From Nonomuraea spiralis (GTDB lineage: Bacteria; Actinomycetota; Actinomycetes; Streptosporangiales; Streptosporangiaceae): DNA of 52,214 nt. This document shows, piece by piece, positions 7,034 through 15,414 of the stretch; position 1 is the first letter of the stretch; each line of letters starts with the position of its first letter. A model generated the notes under the pieces. That model had not been told where the DNA came from, made no database searches, and saw only the letters and a list, made by a program, of their open reading frames with translations. The position numbers and the translations under genes were made by a program. Location: the NCBI RefSeq assembly GCF_014648435.1, contig NZ_BMRC01000048.1, forward strand, positions 1-52,214, in the 5' to 3' direction.

Positions 7034-7828
7034 ATGACGACTCTTCAGACGGTTTTCGCCAAGGCGAAGGCGGACAACCGGGCCGCGCTCGTCGGCTACC
7101 TGCCTGCCGGCTTCCCGTCCAAGGACGGTGCGATCGCCGCCGCCGCGGCCCTGGTCGAGGCGGGCTGCGACGTCATCGAGATCGGCCTGCCCTACTCCGA
7201 CCCGCTGATGGACGGGCCGACGATCCAGGACGCGGTGCACCGGTCGCTGACCAACGGCACCCGCATCGCCGACGTGATGCGCACAGTCGAGGGGGTGGCC
7301 GCCACGGGGGCCGCCACGCTCGTCATGACGTACTGGAACCCGATCGACCGCTACGGCGCCGACCGGTTCGCCCGTGACCTGGCCAACGCGGGTGGCGTGG
7401 GCACGATCACGCCCGACCTGACGCCGGAGGAGTCCGAGCCGTGGCGCACGGCCTCGGCCGAGGCGGGCATCGACACGGTGTTCCTGGTGGCGCCCAGCTC
7501 CACCGAGGAGCGCATCAAGGCCGTGGTCGACTGCTGCACCGGCTTCGTCTACGCCGCCTCGCTGATGGGCGTCACGGGGGCCAGGGAGAGCGTGAACTCG
7601 GCGGCCGAGGGGCTGGTCAAGCGTACTCGGGAGCACACCGACCTGCCCGTGTGCGTGGGTCTGGGGGTCGGCACCGGTGCGCAGGCGGCCGAGGTGGCCG
7701 GCTACGCCGACGGCGTGATCGTGGGGTCGGCGTTCATCCGCCGTATCCTCGACGCGCCCGACGAGGCCGCGGGCCGCGAGTCGATCACGACCCTCGCCAA
7801 GGACATGGCCCGCGCCGTCCGCCGCTGA
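7034..7828 (+). CDS. trpA: tryptophan synthase alpha subunit
   Basis: TrpA cleaves indole-3-glycerol phosphate to indole, which is channelled to TrpB. The catalytic pair E49 and D60 is conserved in VIEIGLPYSDPLMDGPTIQ. The phosphate-binding loops near VGLGVGTGAQAAE and DGVIVGSAFIRR are intact, and the length of 264 residues is standard. The ATG at 7034 follows an 87-base spacer after trpB that contains a short CCCGCG-CGG-CGCGGG hairpin near 6960. A strong terminator follows, so this gene ends the trp cluster. Confidence 0.97.
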   Translation: MTTLQTVFAKAKADNRAALVGYLPAGFPSKDGAIAAAAALVEAGCDVIEIGLPYSDPLMDGPTIQDAVHRSLTNGTRIADVMRTVEGVAATGAATLVMTYWNPIDRYGADRFARDLANAGGVGTITPDLTPEESEPWRTASAEAGIDTVFLVAPSSTEERIKAVVDCCTGFVYAASLMGVTGARESVNSAAEGLVKRTREHTDLPVCVGLGVGTGAQAAEVAGYADGVIVGSAFIRRILDAPDEAAGRESITTLAKDMARAVRR

Positions 7829-7843
7829 ACCACACACGTCAAG

Positions 7844-7878
7844 AAGGCGCGTCCCCGGGAAGTACGGGGGCGCGCCTT
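7844..7878 (+). terminator. terminator after trpA
   Basis: A 14-bp stem (7844-7857 with 7865-7878, one G-T pair) with a 7-base loop ends in TTTC. The reverse strand also has a run starting AA, so it may serve the converging galactosidase gene too. Confidence 0.85.
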
Positions 7879-7918
7879 TCTCGTGCGTCCGGGGGCCGAG
7901 CGGCCCCGCTGCGTTCGG

Positions 7919-9646
7919 TCAGCTGAGGGTGGGGGTGGGGGTCAGGTGGAGCGTTTGGGCTGGTTGGTCCAGTTCGAGGACGATGATGTCGTTCGTTCCG
8001 GAACGCAGTAGCGGGGCGGGGACGTAGAGGGTGTGTTGCGGGCCTTCGGCCCAGTAGCGGCCCAGGCAGAAGCCGTTCACCCAGACGTACCCCTTGCCCC
8101 AGCCCGGCAGCGCCAGGAACGTGTCCGCCGGCTCGGCCACCTCCAGCTCGAACCGGAAGAACGAACGCGGCCCGTCGGACACCTCGTCGGCGAACGGCAC
8201 CGCCGAGACGTCCTCCAGCGGGATCGGCCGCGCGCTCCAGCCGTTCAGGTACTGCTGGTGGTGCAGCACCCCGCCGGTCAGGCCCTTGCTCTCGCCGGTG
8301 AGCGGCCCGTAGTTCGTCCGTCCCATCGACTCCACCAGCACCTCCACCGTCGCGGGGCCGGACACCGTCACCTCCGGCTCCTCGGCGTCCCGTTCGAACA
8401 CCCCGGCAAGGACGCCGTCCACGAGCACGTGCGCCCGGTCGCGCAGCCCGGGCAGCCTCAGCCGGTACGCCCCCCGCGGCCCCGGCACCTCCCCCCGGTA
8501 CAACACCAGGCCGTGCTCCAGCCCCAGCTCCTCGAACGACGGCGGCACCGGCGCCGACACCTCGGGCCCCGCCACCGCCTCCAGCGCCTCGCGCAGCGAC
8601 ACCGACTGCACCGGCCGCAGCGTCGCCGCCGGCAACACGTCCGGGACCGGCGGCACCTCGGGCGGCTCGCCCGCGAACCGCGACAGAACCTCCCGGAACC
8701 GCCAGAACTTCTCCGTCGGCGCGCCGCGCTCGTCGATCGGCGCGTCGTAGTCGTAGGACGTTACGGTCGGCCGCCAGTCGCCCATGGCCCGCTCACCGGT
8801 CTGGTTGGCGCCCGCCCAGGTGCCGAAGTTGGTGCCGCCATGGGCCATGTACAGGTTCACCGACGCGCCGAGCTCCAGGATGCGCTCCAGGACGGCGGCC
8901 GCGTCGCCGGCGTCCCTGGTCATGTGCTGCTGACCCCAGTGGTCGAACCAGCCGCACCAGAACTCCATGCAGAACAGCGGGTCGTCCGGGCGGTGCTCGC
9001 GCAGCGTGGCGAAGGCCCGGTCGGGGTCGGAGCCGAAGTTCACGGTGGCCAGCACGCCGGGCACGGTGCCGCCCGTCAGGTACCAGTCGGCCGGGCCGTC
9101 GGAGGTGAACAGCGGCACCTCGACGCCCCTGGCCCGCAGGCCGTCCGCCAGGTGGCGCAGGTAGGCATGGTCGCTGCCGTAGGAGCCGTACTCGTTCTCC
9201 ACCTGGACCATGATCACGTTCCCGCCGCGGGTCACCTGCCGCTCGGCGACCTGCGGGAGGATCCGGTCGAAGAAGCGGTCCACGTGGCCCAGGTACTCGG
9301 GGTCGGAGGTCCTGATCCGGCCGGTGAGCCAGGCGGGCAGGCCGCCGTTGTCCCATTCCGCGCAGATGTACGGCCCCGGCCGCACGATCGCCAGCAGGCC
9401 CGCCTCCGCTGCCGCGTCCAGGAAGTCGCCCAGCTCCGACATCCGGCGGAACTCACCCTGGCGCGGTTCGTGCAGGTTCCACGGCACGTACGTCTCGACC
9501 GTGTTCAGCCCCATCGCCCGCAGCATCGCCAGCCGGTGCCGCCACTGCGCGGGATGCGTCCGGAAATAGTGCATCGCCCCCGACAACACCCTGAACTCCG
9601 CGCCGTCGAGCCGGAACGCCCCGTCCTCGACCGAGAAAACACCCAT
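7919..9646 (-). CDS. glycoside hydrolase family 35 beta-galactosidase
   Basis: The 575-residue protein has the GH35 TIM barrel from the N terminus: GAMHYFR, MGLNTVETYVPWNLHEP, RPGPYICAEWDNGGLPAWL. The acid/base is E152 in VENEYGSYG and the nucleophile E228 in FCMEFWCGWFDHWG. The C-terminal third forms jelly-roll domains with GWGKGYVWVNGFCLGRYW. No signal peptide is present, so it is probably cytoplasmic and acts on imported galactosides. GGAGGAAAG lies just upstream of the ATG. It is divergent from an AraC-type regulator across about 100 bases, the usual arrangement for sugar-inducible hydrolases, but no sugar transporter is beside it. Confidence 0.95.
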   Translation of the reverse strand: MGVFSVEDGAFRLDGAEFRVLSGAMHYFRTHPAQWRHRLAMLRAMGLNTVETYVPWNLHEPRQGEFRRMSELGDFLDAAAEAGLLAIVRPGPYICAEWDNGGLPAWLTGRIRTSDPEYLGHVDRFFDRILPQVAERQVTRGGNVIMVQVENEYGSYGSDHAYLRHLADGLRARGVEVPLFTSDGPADWYLTGGTVPGVLATVNFGSDPDRAFATLREHRPDDPLFCMEFWCGWFDHWGQQHMTRDAGDAAAVLERILELGASVNLYMAHGGTNFGTWAGANQTGERAMGDWRPTVTSYDYDAPIDERGAPTEKFWRFREVLSRFAGEPPEVPPVPDVLPAATLRPVQSVSLREALEAVAGPEVSAPVPPSFEELGLEHGLVLYRGEVPGPRGAYRLRLPGLRDRAHVLVDGVLAGVFERDAEEPEVTVSGPATVEVLVESMGRTNYGPLTGESKGLTGGVLHHQQYLNGWSARPIPLEDVSAVPFADEVSDGPRSFFRFELEVAEPADTFLALPGWGKGYVWVNGFCLGRYWAEGPQHTLYVPAPLLRSGTNDIIVLELDQPAQTLHLTPTPTLS

Positions 9647-9751
9647 GACTCTTTCCTCCGATAGGATTTCGCCCCGCAGCCTTGCCGATACCGCAGGTCA
9701 ACGGCCATGGACAAACCCGGGGCACCTGTTGGACTCACCCGCGGAGACCGT
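9647..9751. promoter_or_regulatory. divergent promoter region of GH35 and AraC genes
   Basis: Only about 100 bases separate the two start codons, so the promoters must overlap and the regulator probably acts on both. I see the GH35 ribosome site at 9653-9658 (minus strand) but no convincing long palindrome; AraC half-sites are often direct repeats and were not resolved by eye. Confidence 0.5.
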
Positions 9752-10591
9752 ATGACGCCGCCCTACAACACGTGGATGCACTACCTCACGCCCGGTCCCG
9801 CGCACCGCGGGCTCGGCCTGGTGTGCCTCGGCGTCGGGCGTCAGGAGGGACGGCTGCCCACGGTCGGGCCGCGCACGCTGCAACACCACGTCGCGGTCCT
9901 GGTCACCGCGGGCCGCGGCTGGTTCTCGCAGGCCGGCGGGCCGGTCATGGACGTCGTCGCGCCCGCCGTCATCTGGCTCCTGCCCGGCGTACGCCACCAC
10001 TACGCCCCCCACGAGACCGGCTGGGACGAGTGGTTCGTCGACTTCGCCGGCCCCGCTGCCACCGCCTACCAGGACCTCGGCTTCGTTGACGCGGCCAACC
10101 CGGTCACCCCGCTCACCACCGCGGAGCCGGCCGCGCACGCCATCGGCCGCATCGCCCAGGCGTGCCGCAGGGGCGGCCCGTACCTGGAGGTGGAGACCTC
10201 GGCCGTCGTGCACGAGGTCCTGGTCGCGCTCAGGCGCAGCCGCGCCGACGAGGACCCGTACGGCGACCCGGTGCTGGCCGGGCTGGCCAGGGACGCCTGC
10301 CTGCCGGTGCCGGTCGCCGAACACGCCAGGCGCCTCGGCATGCCGCTGACCGAGCTGCGCCGCGCCGTACGCCGGCTGGCCGGGTGCAGCCCCAAGGACT
10401 ACGTACTGTCGATCAGGCTCAACCGGGCCAAGGACCTGCTGGCCACCACCGACCTCCCGGTCGCCGCCGTGGCCCGGCGCGTCGGCTACGACGATCCCGC
10501 CTATTTCACCAGGTTGTTCACCCGCCGCGCCGGTCTGCCGCCCAGTGAATTTCGAGCGCAGCAGTATCGTGGAATTCCTACCACTTCGTGA
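9752..10591 (+). CDS. AraC-family transcriptional regulator
   Basis: An N-terminal cupin-like sensing part (about residues 1-135; LPGVRHHYAPHETGWDEWFVDFAG matches the AraC ligand-binding arm) precedes a C-terminal double helix-turn-helix. The second helix pair is the clearest: LNRAKDLLATTDLPVAAVARRVGYDDPAYFTRLFTRRAGLPPSEFR. I chose the ATG at 9752, which has GGAG at good distance; an ATG at 9707 in frame adds 15 residues and lacks a ribosome site. It is divergent from the GH35 gene and very likely controls it in response to a galactoside. Confidence 0.9.
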   Translation: MTPPYNTWMHYLTPGPAHRGLGLVCLGVGRQEGRLPTVGPRTLQHHVAVLVTAGRGWFSQAGGPVMDVVAPAVIWLLPGVRHHYAPHETGWDEWFVDFAGPAATAYQDLGFVDAANPVTPLTTAEPAAHAIGRIAQACRRGGPYLEVETSAVVHEVLVALRRSRADEDPYGDPVLAGLARDACLPVPVAEHARRLGMPLTELRRAVRRLAGCSPKDYVLSIRLNRAKDLLATTDLPVAAVARRVGYDDPAYFTRLFTRRAGLPPSEFRAQQYRGIPTTS

Positions 10592-10687
10592 ACGGGACTC
10601 AGCCTTAGCCGACTCTTATCCCGAGCGTGATCGGATGAGATCCCGGTACTGTGCGCATTCCCGGCGCAGAGAAAGAGGAGATCACCC

Positions 10688-11242
10688 GTGGCCGCGTCAC
10701 AACCGTCACACAACGGCAGATCAGCGATACCCTGGGTGACGACCGTCGCCCGGCTGGTCCTGGGGGGTGTGCTGATCGTCGCGGGGGCGCTGAAGATCGG
10801 CAATCCCTCCGACTCCGTGGTCGCGGTCAAGGCGTACCAGTTGCTGCCCGAGTCGATCGCCGAGATGGTGGGCTACACCCTGCCGATCCTGGAGATCGTC
10901 GTCGGCGTGCTCCTGGTCGTCGGTCTGCTGACCAGGGTGGCCGCGGTGATCGCCGGGCTGCTCATGTTCGCCTTCGTGTTCGGCATCGCCTGGGCCTGGG
11001 CGCACGGCCTGCGGATCGACTGCGGCTGCTTCGGCGGCGGCGGCCAGCTGGAGACGGGACAGGAGCCGGCCTATCTGCTCGACATCCTGCGCGACTTCGG
11101 GCTGGTGCTGCTCGGCGCGTGGACAGCCTGCTTCCCGCCGGGACGGTTCGCCCTCGACGGGGCGCTCGGACTCGCGGGTGCCGAGGACACAGGTGACGAA
11201 GAGGAGAACGAAAATGAGCAAAGCGCAGCGCACCAAGTCTGA
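10688..11242 (+). CDS. MauE/DoxX-family redox membrane protein
   Basis: The 184-residue protein has four transmembrane segments (about residues 17-36, 60-80, 84-106 and 128-148). The motif GLRIDCGCFGGGG puts two cysteines (C112 and C114) at a membrane face, as in MauE-type proteins thought to pass electrons for disulfide formation. The GTG start follows AGAGGAG at 8 bases. The 3' end overlaps the DsbA-like gene by 29 bases, so the pair are translated together and probably act as oxidase partner and thiol oxidoreductase. The acidic tail (DTGDEEENENE) is cytoplasmic or extracellular depending on helix count and has no known role. Confidence 0.85.
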   Translation: MAASQPSHNGRSAIPWVTTVARLVLGGVLIVAGALKIGNPSDSVVAVKAYQLLPESIAEMVGYTLPILEIVVGVLLVVGLLTRVAAVIAGLLMFAFVFGIAWAWAHGLRIDCGCFGGGGQLETGQEPAYLLDILRDFGLVLLGAWTACFPPGRFALDGALGLAGAEDTGDEEENENEQSAAHQV

Positions 11243-11978
11243 CCGCAACATGTCGGCGCGCGACAAGATCAGGGAGCAGCAGGCCGCCGCACGCGCCCAG
11301 GAGCGGCGCAAGAAGGTGGTGACGTACACGACGGCGGCCGTGGTCGCGGTGGCCGCGGTCGGCCTCGGCGTCTGGTACGCGGCCAGTTCCTCCCAGTCGG
11401 AGCAGGCCGGCGCCGGGCTCGCGCCGATCACCCTGCAGCCCGACGGCAGCGCGGTGATGGCCAAGGCGGGGGTCACCCAGCCGGTGGTCGACATCTACGA
11501 GGACTTCCAGTGTCCGGTCTGCAAGGAACTGGAGCGGGTCAGCGGGCAGACGTTCAAGAACCTGGCCGCCGAGGGCAAGGCCAAGGTCGTCTTCCACCCC
11601 ATCACGATCTTCTCCAGGGAGCCCACGAAGTCCAACTCCGTACGGGCCGCCGCGGCCGCCCGCTGCGTCGCCGACGGCAAGCAGTGGATGGCCTTCCACG
11701 ACCTGATCTACAAGAACCAACCGGCGGAGACCGTCGAGGGCTTCAAGACCGACCAGCTCGTCGAGTGGGGCAAGGACGCCGGCGTCACCTCGCCCGATTT
11801 CGAGAGTTGCGTCACGTCCCAGAAGCACGCGTCCGCCGTCCTGGCCGACAGTACGAAGATCATGAAGGACCAGGCGATCGAGGGCACGCCCACTGTCAAG
11901 CTCAACGGCACCAGCATGGGCGAGGCGGCATTCTCGCCGCAGCAACTTCGCGATGCGGTCACGAAGGCCGCGAAGTAG
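11214..11978 (+). CDS. DsbA/thioredoxin-like membrane-anchored thiol oxidoreductase
   Basis: A lysine/arginine-rich cytoplasmic N terminus and one transmembrane helix (about residues 37-58) are followed by an extracytoplasmic thioredoxin-like DsbA fold. The active site is C100-P-V-C103 in YEDFQCPVCKELE, and the cis-proline loop is IEGTPTVKLNG. The ATG at 11214 lies inside the end of the MauE-like gene with GAGGAG upstream. Actinobacterial relatives introduce disulfides in secreted proteins; the second substrate loop contains AAARCVADGKQ and ESCVTSQ cysteines. Position directly before lgt matches the Streptomyces order. Partner assignment to the MauE-like protein is inferred from overlap. Confidence 0.92.
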   Translation: MSKAQRTKSDRNMSARDKIREQQAAARAQERRKKVVTYTTAAVVAVAAVGLGVWYAASSSQSEQAGAGLAPITLQPDGSAVMAKAGVTQPVVDIYEDFQCPVCKELERVSGQTFKNLAAEGKAKVVFHPITIFSREPTKSNSVRAAAAARCVADGKQWMAFHDLIYKNQPAETVEGFKTDQLVEWGKDAGVTSPDFESCVTSQKHASAVLADSTKIMKDQAIEGTPTVKLNGTSMGEAAFSPQQLRDAVTKAAK

Positions 11979-11991
11979 TCGCAGGCTGCGC

Positions 11992-11997
11992 TACCCT
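11992..11997 (+). promoter_or_regulatory. -10 box for a probably leaderless lgt transcript
   Basis: TACCCT ends 8 bases before the lgt ATG at 12006 and no Shine-Dalgarno sequence lies between. A transcript starting at or next to the ATG is expected. The -35 region is poor. Confidence 0.45.
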
Positions 11998-12005
11998 CAC
12001 CTGAC

Positions 12006-13034
12006 ATGCCCCTAGCCTCGATTCCCAGCCCTTCTCAGGGGGTCTGGTATCTCGGAATCATCCCGATCCGGGCCTATGCACTGTGCATCGTGCTCGGCGT
12101 CGTCGTCGCCGTCTGGCTGAGCGAGCGGCGCTGGGTCGCCCGCGGCGGCCAGAAGGGGACGATCATCGACATCGCCGTCCCCGCGGTGATCTTCGGCCTG
12201 ATCGGCGGACGGCTCTACCACGTCATCACCGACTGGCAGACCTACTTCGGCAGCCGTGCGATCAAGGAGCCGTACCAGGCCCTGTTCATCTGGGAGGGCG
12301 GGCTCGGCATCTGGGGCGCGATCGCGCTCGGCGGCGTCGGCGTGTGGTGGGCCGTGCGAAAGCGCGGCATCTCCATGAGCGCCGTCGCCGACACGGTCGC
12401 GCCGGGCATCGCCTTCGCCCAGGCCATCGGCCGCTGGGGCAACTGGTTCAACCAGGAGCTCTACGGCGGCCCGACCACGCTGCCGTGGGGCCTGGAGATC
12501 GACATCGACCACGGCGGCGAGCCCGGCGTCCTGTACCACCCGACCTTCCTGTACGAGTCGCTGTGGGACGTCGCGCTCGGCTTCCTGCTCATCCTGGCGG
12601 GCAAGCGGTTCGCGCTGCGGCACGGGCGGCTGTTCGCCCTCTACGTCGCGGGCTACACGCTCGGCCGCTTCTGGATCGAGGGGCTGCGCATCGACCCGGT
12701 CGGCGGGGTCGACCACGCGGTGACCTTCCTCAGCCTGCGGCTCAACCAGTGGACGGCCCTCGTGCTGTTCGCCGGCGCCCTGGTCTACCTCTGGCTGACC
12801 AGGAACAAGGACACCGAGGAGATCGTCCTGCCGGTCGGGACGGCCGCCGACCCGGCGCACGAGAGCGGCCAGGCCGACCCCGGCTCGTCCGACGCGCCGG
12901 CCGACGTCGAGCCCGGCACGCCTGCCGAGGCCGCGGCCGAGCGCACGGGGACGGCCGGGGACGACCCGGACACGCCGGCGGCCGACGTCGTCGCGGACGT
13001 GGACGACGAATCCAAGGAGAAGAACCCGCGATGA
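12006..13034 (+). CDS. lgt: prolipoprotein diacylglyceryl transferase
   Basis: Lgt attaches diacylglycerol to the lipobox cysteine of prolipoproteins. The signature GRWGNWFNQELYG (residues 142-154) holds the essential Arg143, Asn146 and Glu151, and GGRLYHVITDW carries the conserved histidine. Seven membrane helices fit the ~260-residue core. After about residue 265 comes an acidic Ala/Asp/Pro-rich tail of some 75 residues, typical of actinomycete Lgt and of unknown use. The stop overlaps the next ATG (ATGA), so the VIT1-type gene is translationally coupled. Its products' clients are in this window: several lipobox proteins at 26.3-38.7 kb. Confidence 0.96.
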   Translation: MPLASIPSPSQGVWYLGIIPIRAYALCIVLGVVVAVWLSERRWVARGGQKGTIIDIAVPAVIFGLIGGRLYHVITDWQTYFGSRAIKEPYQALFIWEGGLGIWGAIALGGVGVWWAVRKRGISMSAVADTVAPGIAFAQAIGRWGNWFNQELYGGPTTLPWGLEIDIDHGGEPGVLYHPTFLYESLWDVALGFLLILAGKRFALRHGRLFALYVAGYTLGRFWIEGLRIDPVGGVDHAVTFLSLRLNQWTALVLFAGALVYLWLTRNKDTEEIVLPVGTAADPAHESGQADPGSSDAPADVEPGTPAEAAAERTGTAGDDPDTPAADVVADVDDESKEKNPR

Positions 13035-13735
13035 CCGGCGGCGCGGAGGTCCACCACCGGCATCGCGACGTCAGCGGGGGCTGGTTGCGGCCCTCGGTGT
13101 TCGGCGCGATGGACGGCCTGGTGTCGAACTTCGCGCTCATCGCCGGCGTCGCGGGCGGCACCGCCAGCACCAGGGTCGTCGCCCTCAGCGGCGTGGCCGG
13201 GCTGGCGGCCGGAGCCCTGTCCATGGCGGGCGGCGAATACGTCTCCGTGGCCAGCCAGCGCGAGCTGGCCCAGGCCGAGATCGCCGTCGAGAAGCGCGAG
13301 CTGGCTCGCAACCCGGAGGACGAGCTGGCCGAGCTGGCCCAGTCGTTCGTGGACAAGGGGGTGGAGCCCGATCTGGCCGCCGCGGTGGCCGGGCAGCTCT
13401 CCCGCGATCCGGAGCGGGCCCTTGAGGTCCACACCCAGAACGAGCTGGGTGTCGTTGCCGGCGCGCTGCCGTCGCCCAGGCTGGCGGCGGTCTCGTCGTT
13501 CCTGTCGTTCAGTGTGGGGGCGGTTCTGCCGCTCCTGCCGTATTTGTTCGGAGTAGAGGGTCTTACGGTGTCGGCCGTGGTGTCCTGCGTGGCGTTGTTC
13601 GGGGCGGGCGCGCTGGTGTCCGCCGTTACGGCGCGCAGCTGGTGGTACTCGGGGTTGCGTCAGCTCGTGGTGGGCACGGTGGCGGCGGGGATCACGTACG
13701 GGCTGGGCAACATGATCGGGGCGTCGGGGCTGTGA
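13031..13735 (+). CDS. VIT1/CCC1-family iron/manganese transporter
   Basis: The 234-residue protein has the VIT1 opening HHRHRDVSGGWLRPSVFGAMDGLVSNFALIAGV and the GLAAGALSMAGGEYVSVASQRE segment, with the conserved Asp, Met and Glu residues used for metal transfer. A cytoplasmic helical hairpin (ELAQAEIAVEKRELARNPEDELAEL) rich in glutamate follows, as in plant VIT1 metal-binding domains. Five membrane helices are visible. Family members move Fe2+ or Mn2+ out of the cytosol in exchange for protons. It starts within the lgt stop (ATGA) and its own stop overlaps the next start (GTGA). Direct coupling to lgt is unusual and unexplained. Confidence 0.93.
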   Translation: MTGGAEVHHRHRDVSGGWLRPSVFGAMDGLVSNFALIAGVAGGTASTRVVALSGVAGLAAGALSMAGGEYVSVASQRELAQAEIAVEKRELARNPEDELAELAQSFVDKGVEPDLAAAVAGQLSRDPERALEVHTQNELGVVAGALPSPRLAAVSSFLSFSVGAVLPLLPYLFGVEGLTVSAVVSCVALFGAGALVSAVTARSWWYSGLRQLVVGTVAAGITYGLGNMIGASGL

Positions 13736-15414
13736 GATCGGGACGACGATCAGGCGGCTCCGGCGGGACCGGCGGCACGGGCGGCAACGGCACGGGCGGC
13801 TCCGGCGGCACGAGGTCCGGGAGGACCCGCCGCCGTTCCGCGCCCCGCCAGGCCGAGGCCGCGCCTCCTGAACAGCAGGCGGCCGGCGGCGAGGACCTTT
13901 GGGCCGCCCGCCGCGCGGCCCGCCCCCAACAACCCGCCGACCCGGGCTGGCCCCCCCACCCGCCGACCCCGCAGGGCTCGGACACACAATGGCCCGCCCA
14001 CCCCACCCCACAAGGTTCCGACACACAGTGGGCCGCCCGTCCGGCTCCGCAGGGGTCTGACACGCAGTGGGCCGCCGGTCCCGCGTCCCAGGGGTCCGGC
14101 GCGCAGTGGGCTGCGCGGCCTGAGGCGCAGGGGTCGGATGCGCAGTGGGCGGCTCGGTCCGAGGGGCGTGAGGCGCCCTGGCCGCCCGCCCGCCCGTCCA
14201 CCGGCCGTGTGGACGCCGCCGAGGCGGAACGATTCCTGGACGGCCCGCTCGGAGCCATGCCCGCCGAGCACTCCGACGCGCCACGCGGAAGGCGTTCCCA
14301 GAGGGGGAGGCGTTCCCCGGAGGGTGCCGAGGCGTCCCGGGGGAGGCGTTCCCATGACGGCGGGGAGGGGGTGCGCGGGCGGAGGCGTGCGTCCGACAAC
14401 GACGACGCCGTCTGGGCCGCGAGCACCGACGACCTGGCCGAGGCGGCCCGGGCGGGGCGGCGCGGCCGGGGCGCCGCGGACGGCGGCGACCAGTCCGATG
14501 CCTTCGCGGTGTCCGGGACGCACACCGAATCCGGTTCCTGGGAGGCGTCAGGCCCGTCCGGTGCGTCTGGTTCGTCCGGAGCGTCGGGTTCCGAGGAGTT
14601 CGCGGTCGCCTCCGGGTCGCGCAAGCGGCGTCGCACCCCGCGCTCCGACTGGCAGTTCCCGCTGCTCACCGAGATGGGCCTGCGTCCGGAGCGGCAGCGG
14701 CTGATCGTCATCATCGCCACGGTCATCGGCGTCGTCGCGGGCGCGACGGGGCTGGTGGCGGTCGTCGGCTCGCTCGGCGACTACGCCCCCGAACGGCAGG
14801 CCAACGCCGCCGTCCTCGGTCCCGACGCCGCGCTGCCGATGGTCTACCAGGGGTGGAGCGCGCCCAAGCTGTTCGCGTCCCTGGCCGACCGGGCCAAGGA
14901 CAGCCGGGAGCTCACCGAGAAGGAGGTGTTCGGCCAGAGCGAGCTGGTCGTCTCCAAGAAGCTCAAGCTCAAGCTCGTGGCCAAGCGCCTCGACGCCGAC
15001 TGCTCGGCCGCTCTGTGGGGGACCACCCTGCTGGAGAAGGCGTCCGACGCCGAGTGCACCCAGGCGGCCCGCGGCCTGTACGCCAGCTCCGACGGCCGGT
15101 ACGTCGGCCAGTACACGCTGCTCAACCTCAAGGACGGCCAGTCCGCCGGAGACCTGGTGGAATCCTTGAAGACCCATTACCGCGGCGGCTGGGCCCGCCC
15201 GCTGACCGCGTCCAAGGCGACCTTCCGCGCGGGCGGCTACTCCGAGGGCGGCGGCTACGCGCTCGGCCACTATGTCGGCCTCGTCTGGCTCGGCAAGACC
15301 GACGGCCTCGACCCGACCGCCAAGGACGACTTCGTCTCCCTGACGCTGGCCATGCGCGGAGCGGAGAAGTCCGTCTACCGTCGTGTCGTCGCGATCACGG
15401 GCCCGGCTTCGTGA
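13732..15414 (+). CDS. membrane-anchored protein with disordered N terminus and two-cysteine outer domain
   Basis: Start is the GTG at 13732, sharing GTGA with the VIT1 stop. About residues 1-320 are disordered: Gly/Thr/Ser and Arg runs, five 13-residue repeats (TPQGSDTQWAARP type, residues 79-143) and RGRRSxxG units. One membrane helix follows (RLIVIIATVIGVVAGATGLVAVVG, about 323-346), then an outer domain of some 200 residues. That domain contains LTEKEVFG, DCSAALWG and AECTQAARGLYA, with two cysteines probably joined. The next gene encodes a shorter paralog with the same motifs. I do not recognise a named family. The long disordered arm facing the cytoplasm could bind partners; function unknown. 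Confidence 0.78.
   Translation: MRSGRRSGGSGGTGGTGGNGTGGSGGTRSGRTRRRSAPRQAEAAPPEQQAAGGEDLWAARRAARPQQPADPGWPPHPPTPQGSDTQWPAHPTPQGSDTQWAARPAPQGSDTQWAAGPASQGSGAQWAARPEAQGSDAQWAARSEGREAPWPPARPSTGRVDAAEAERFLDGPLGAMPAEHSDAPRGRRSQRGRRSPEGAEASRGRRSHDGGEGVRGRRRASDNDDAVWAASTDDLAEAARAGRRGRGAADGGDQSDAFAVSGTHTESGSWEASGPSGASGSSGASGSEEFAVASGSRKRRRTPRSDWQFPLLTEMGLRPERQRLIVIIATVIGVVAGATGLVAVVGSLGDYAPERQANAAVLGPDAALPMVYQGWSAPKLFASLADRAKDSRELTEKEVFGQSELVVSKKLKLKLVAKRLDADCSAALWGTTLLEKASDAECTQAARGLYASSDGRYVGQYTLLNLKDGQSAGDLVESLKTHYRGGWARPLTASKATFRAGGYSEGGGYALGHYVGLVWLGKTDGLDPTAKDDFVSLTLAMRGAEKSVYRRVVAITGPAS
13966..14160 (+). repeat. five in-frame 39-bp repeats (13 residues, TPQGSDTQWAARP)
   Basis: The glutamine codon of QGS recurs exactly every 39 bases at 13972, 14011, 14050, 14089 and 14128. 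Units vary at first, second and last residues but keep QGS(D/G)(T/A)QW. The repeats lie in the disordered cytoplasmic arm. Confidence 0.9.
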
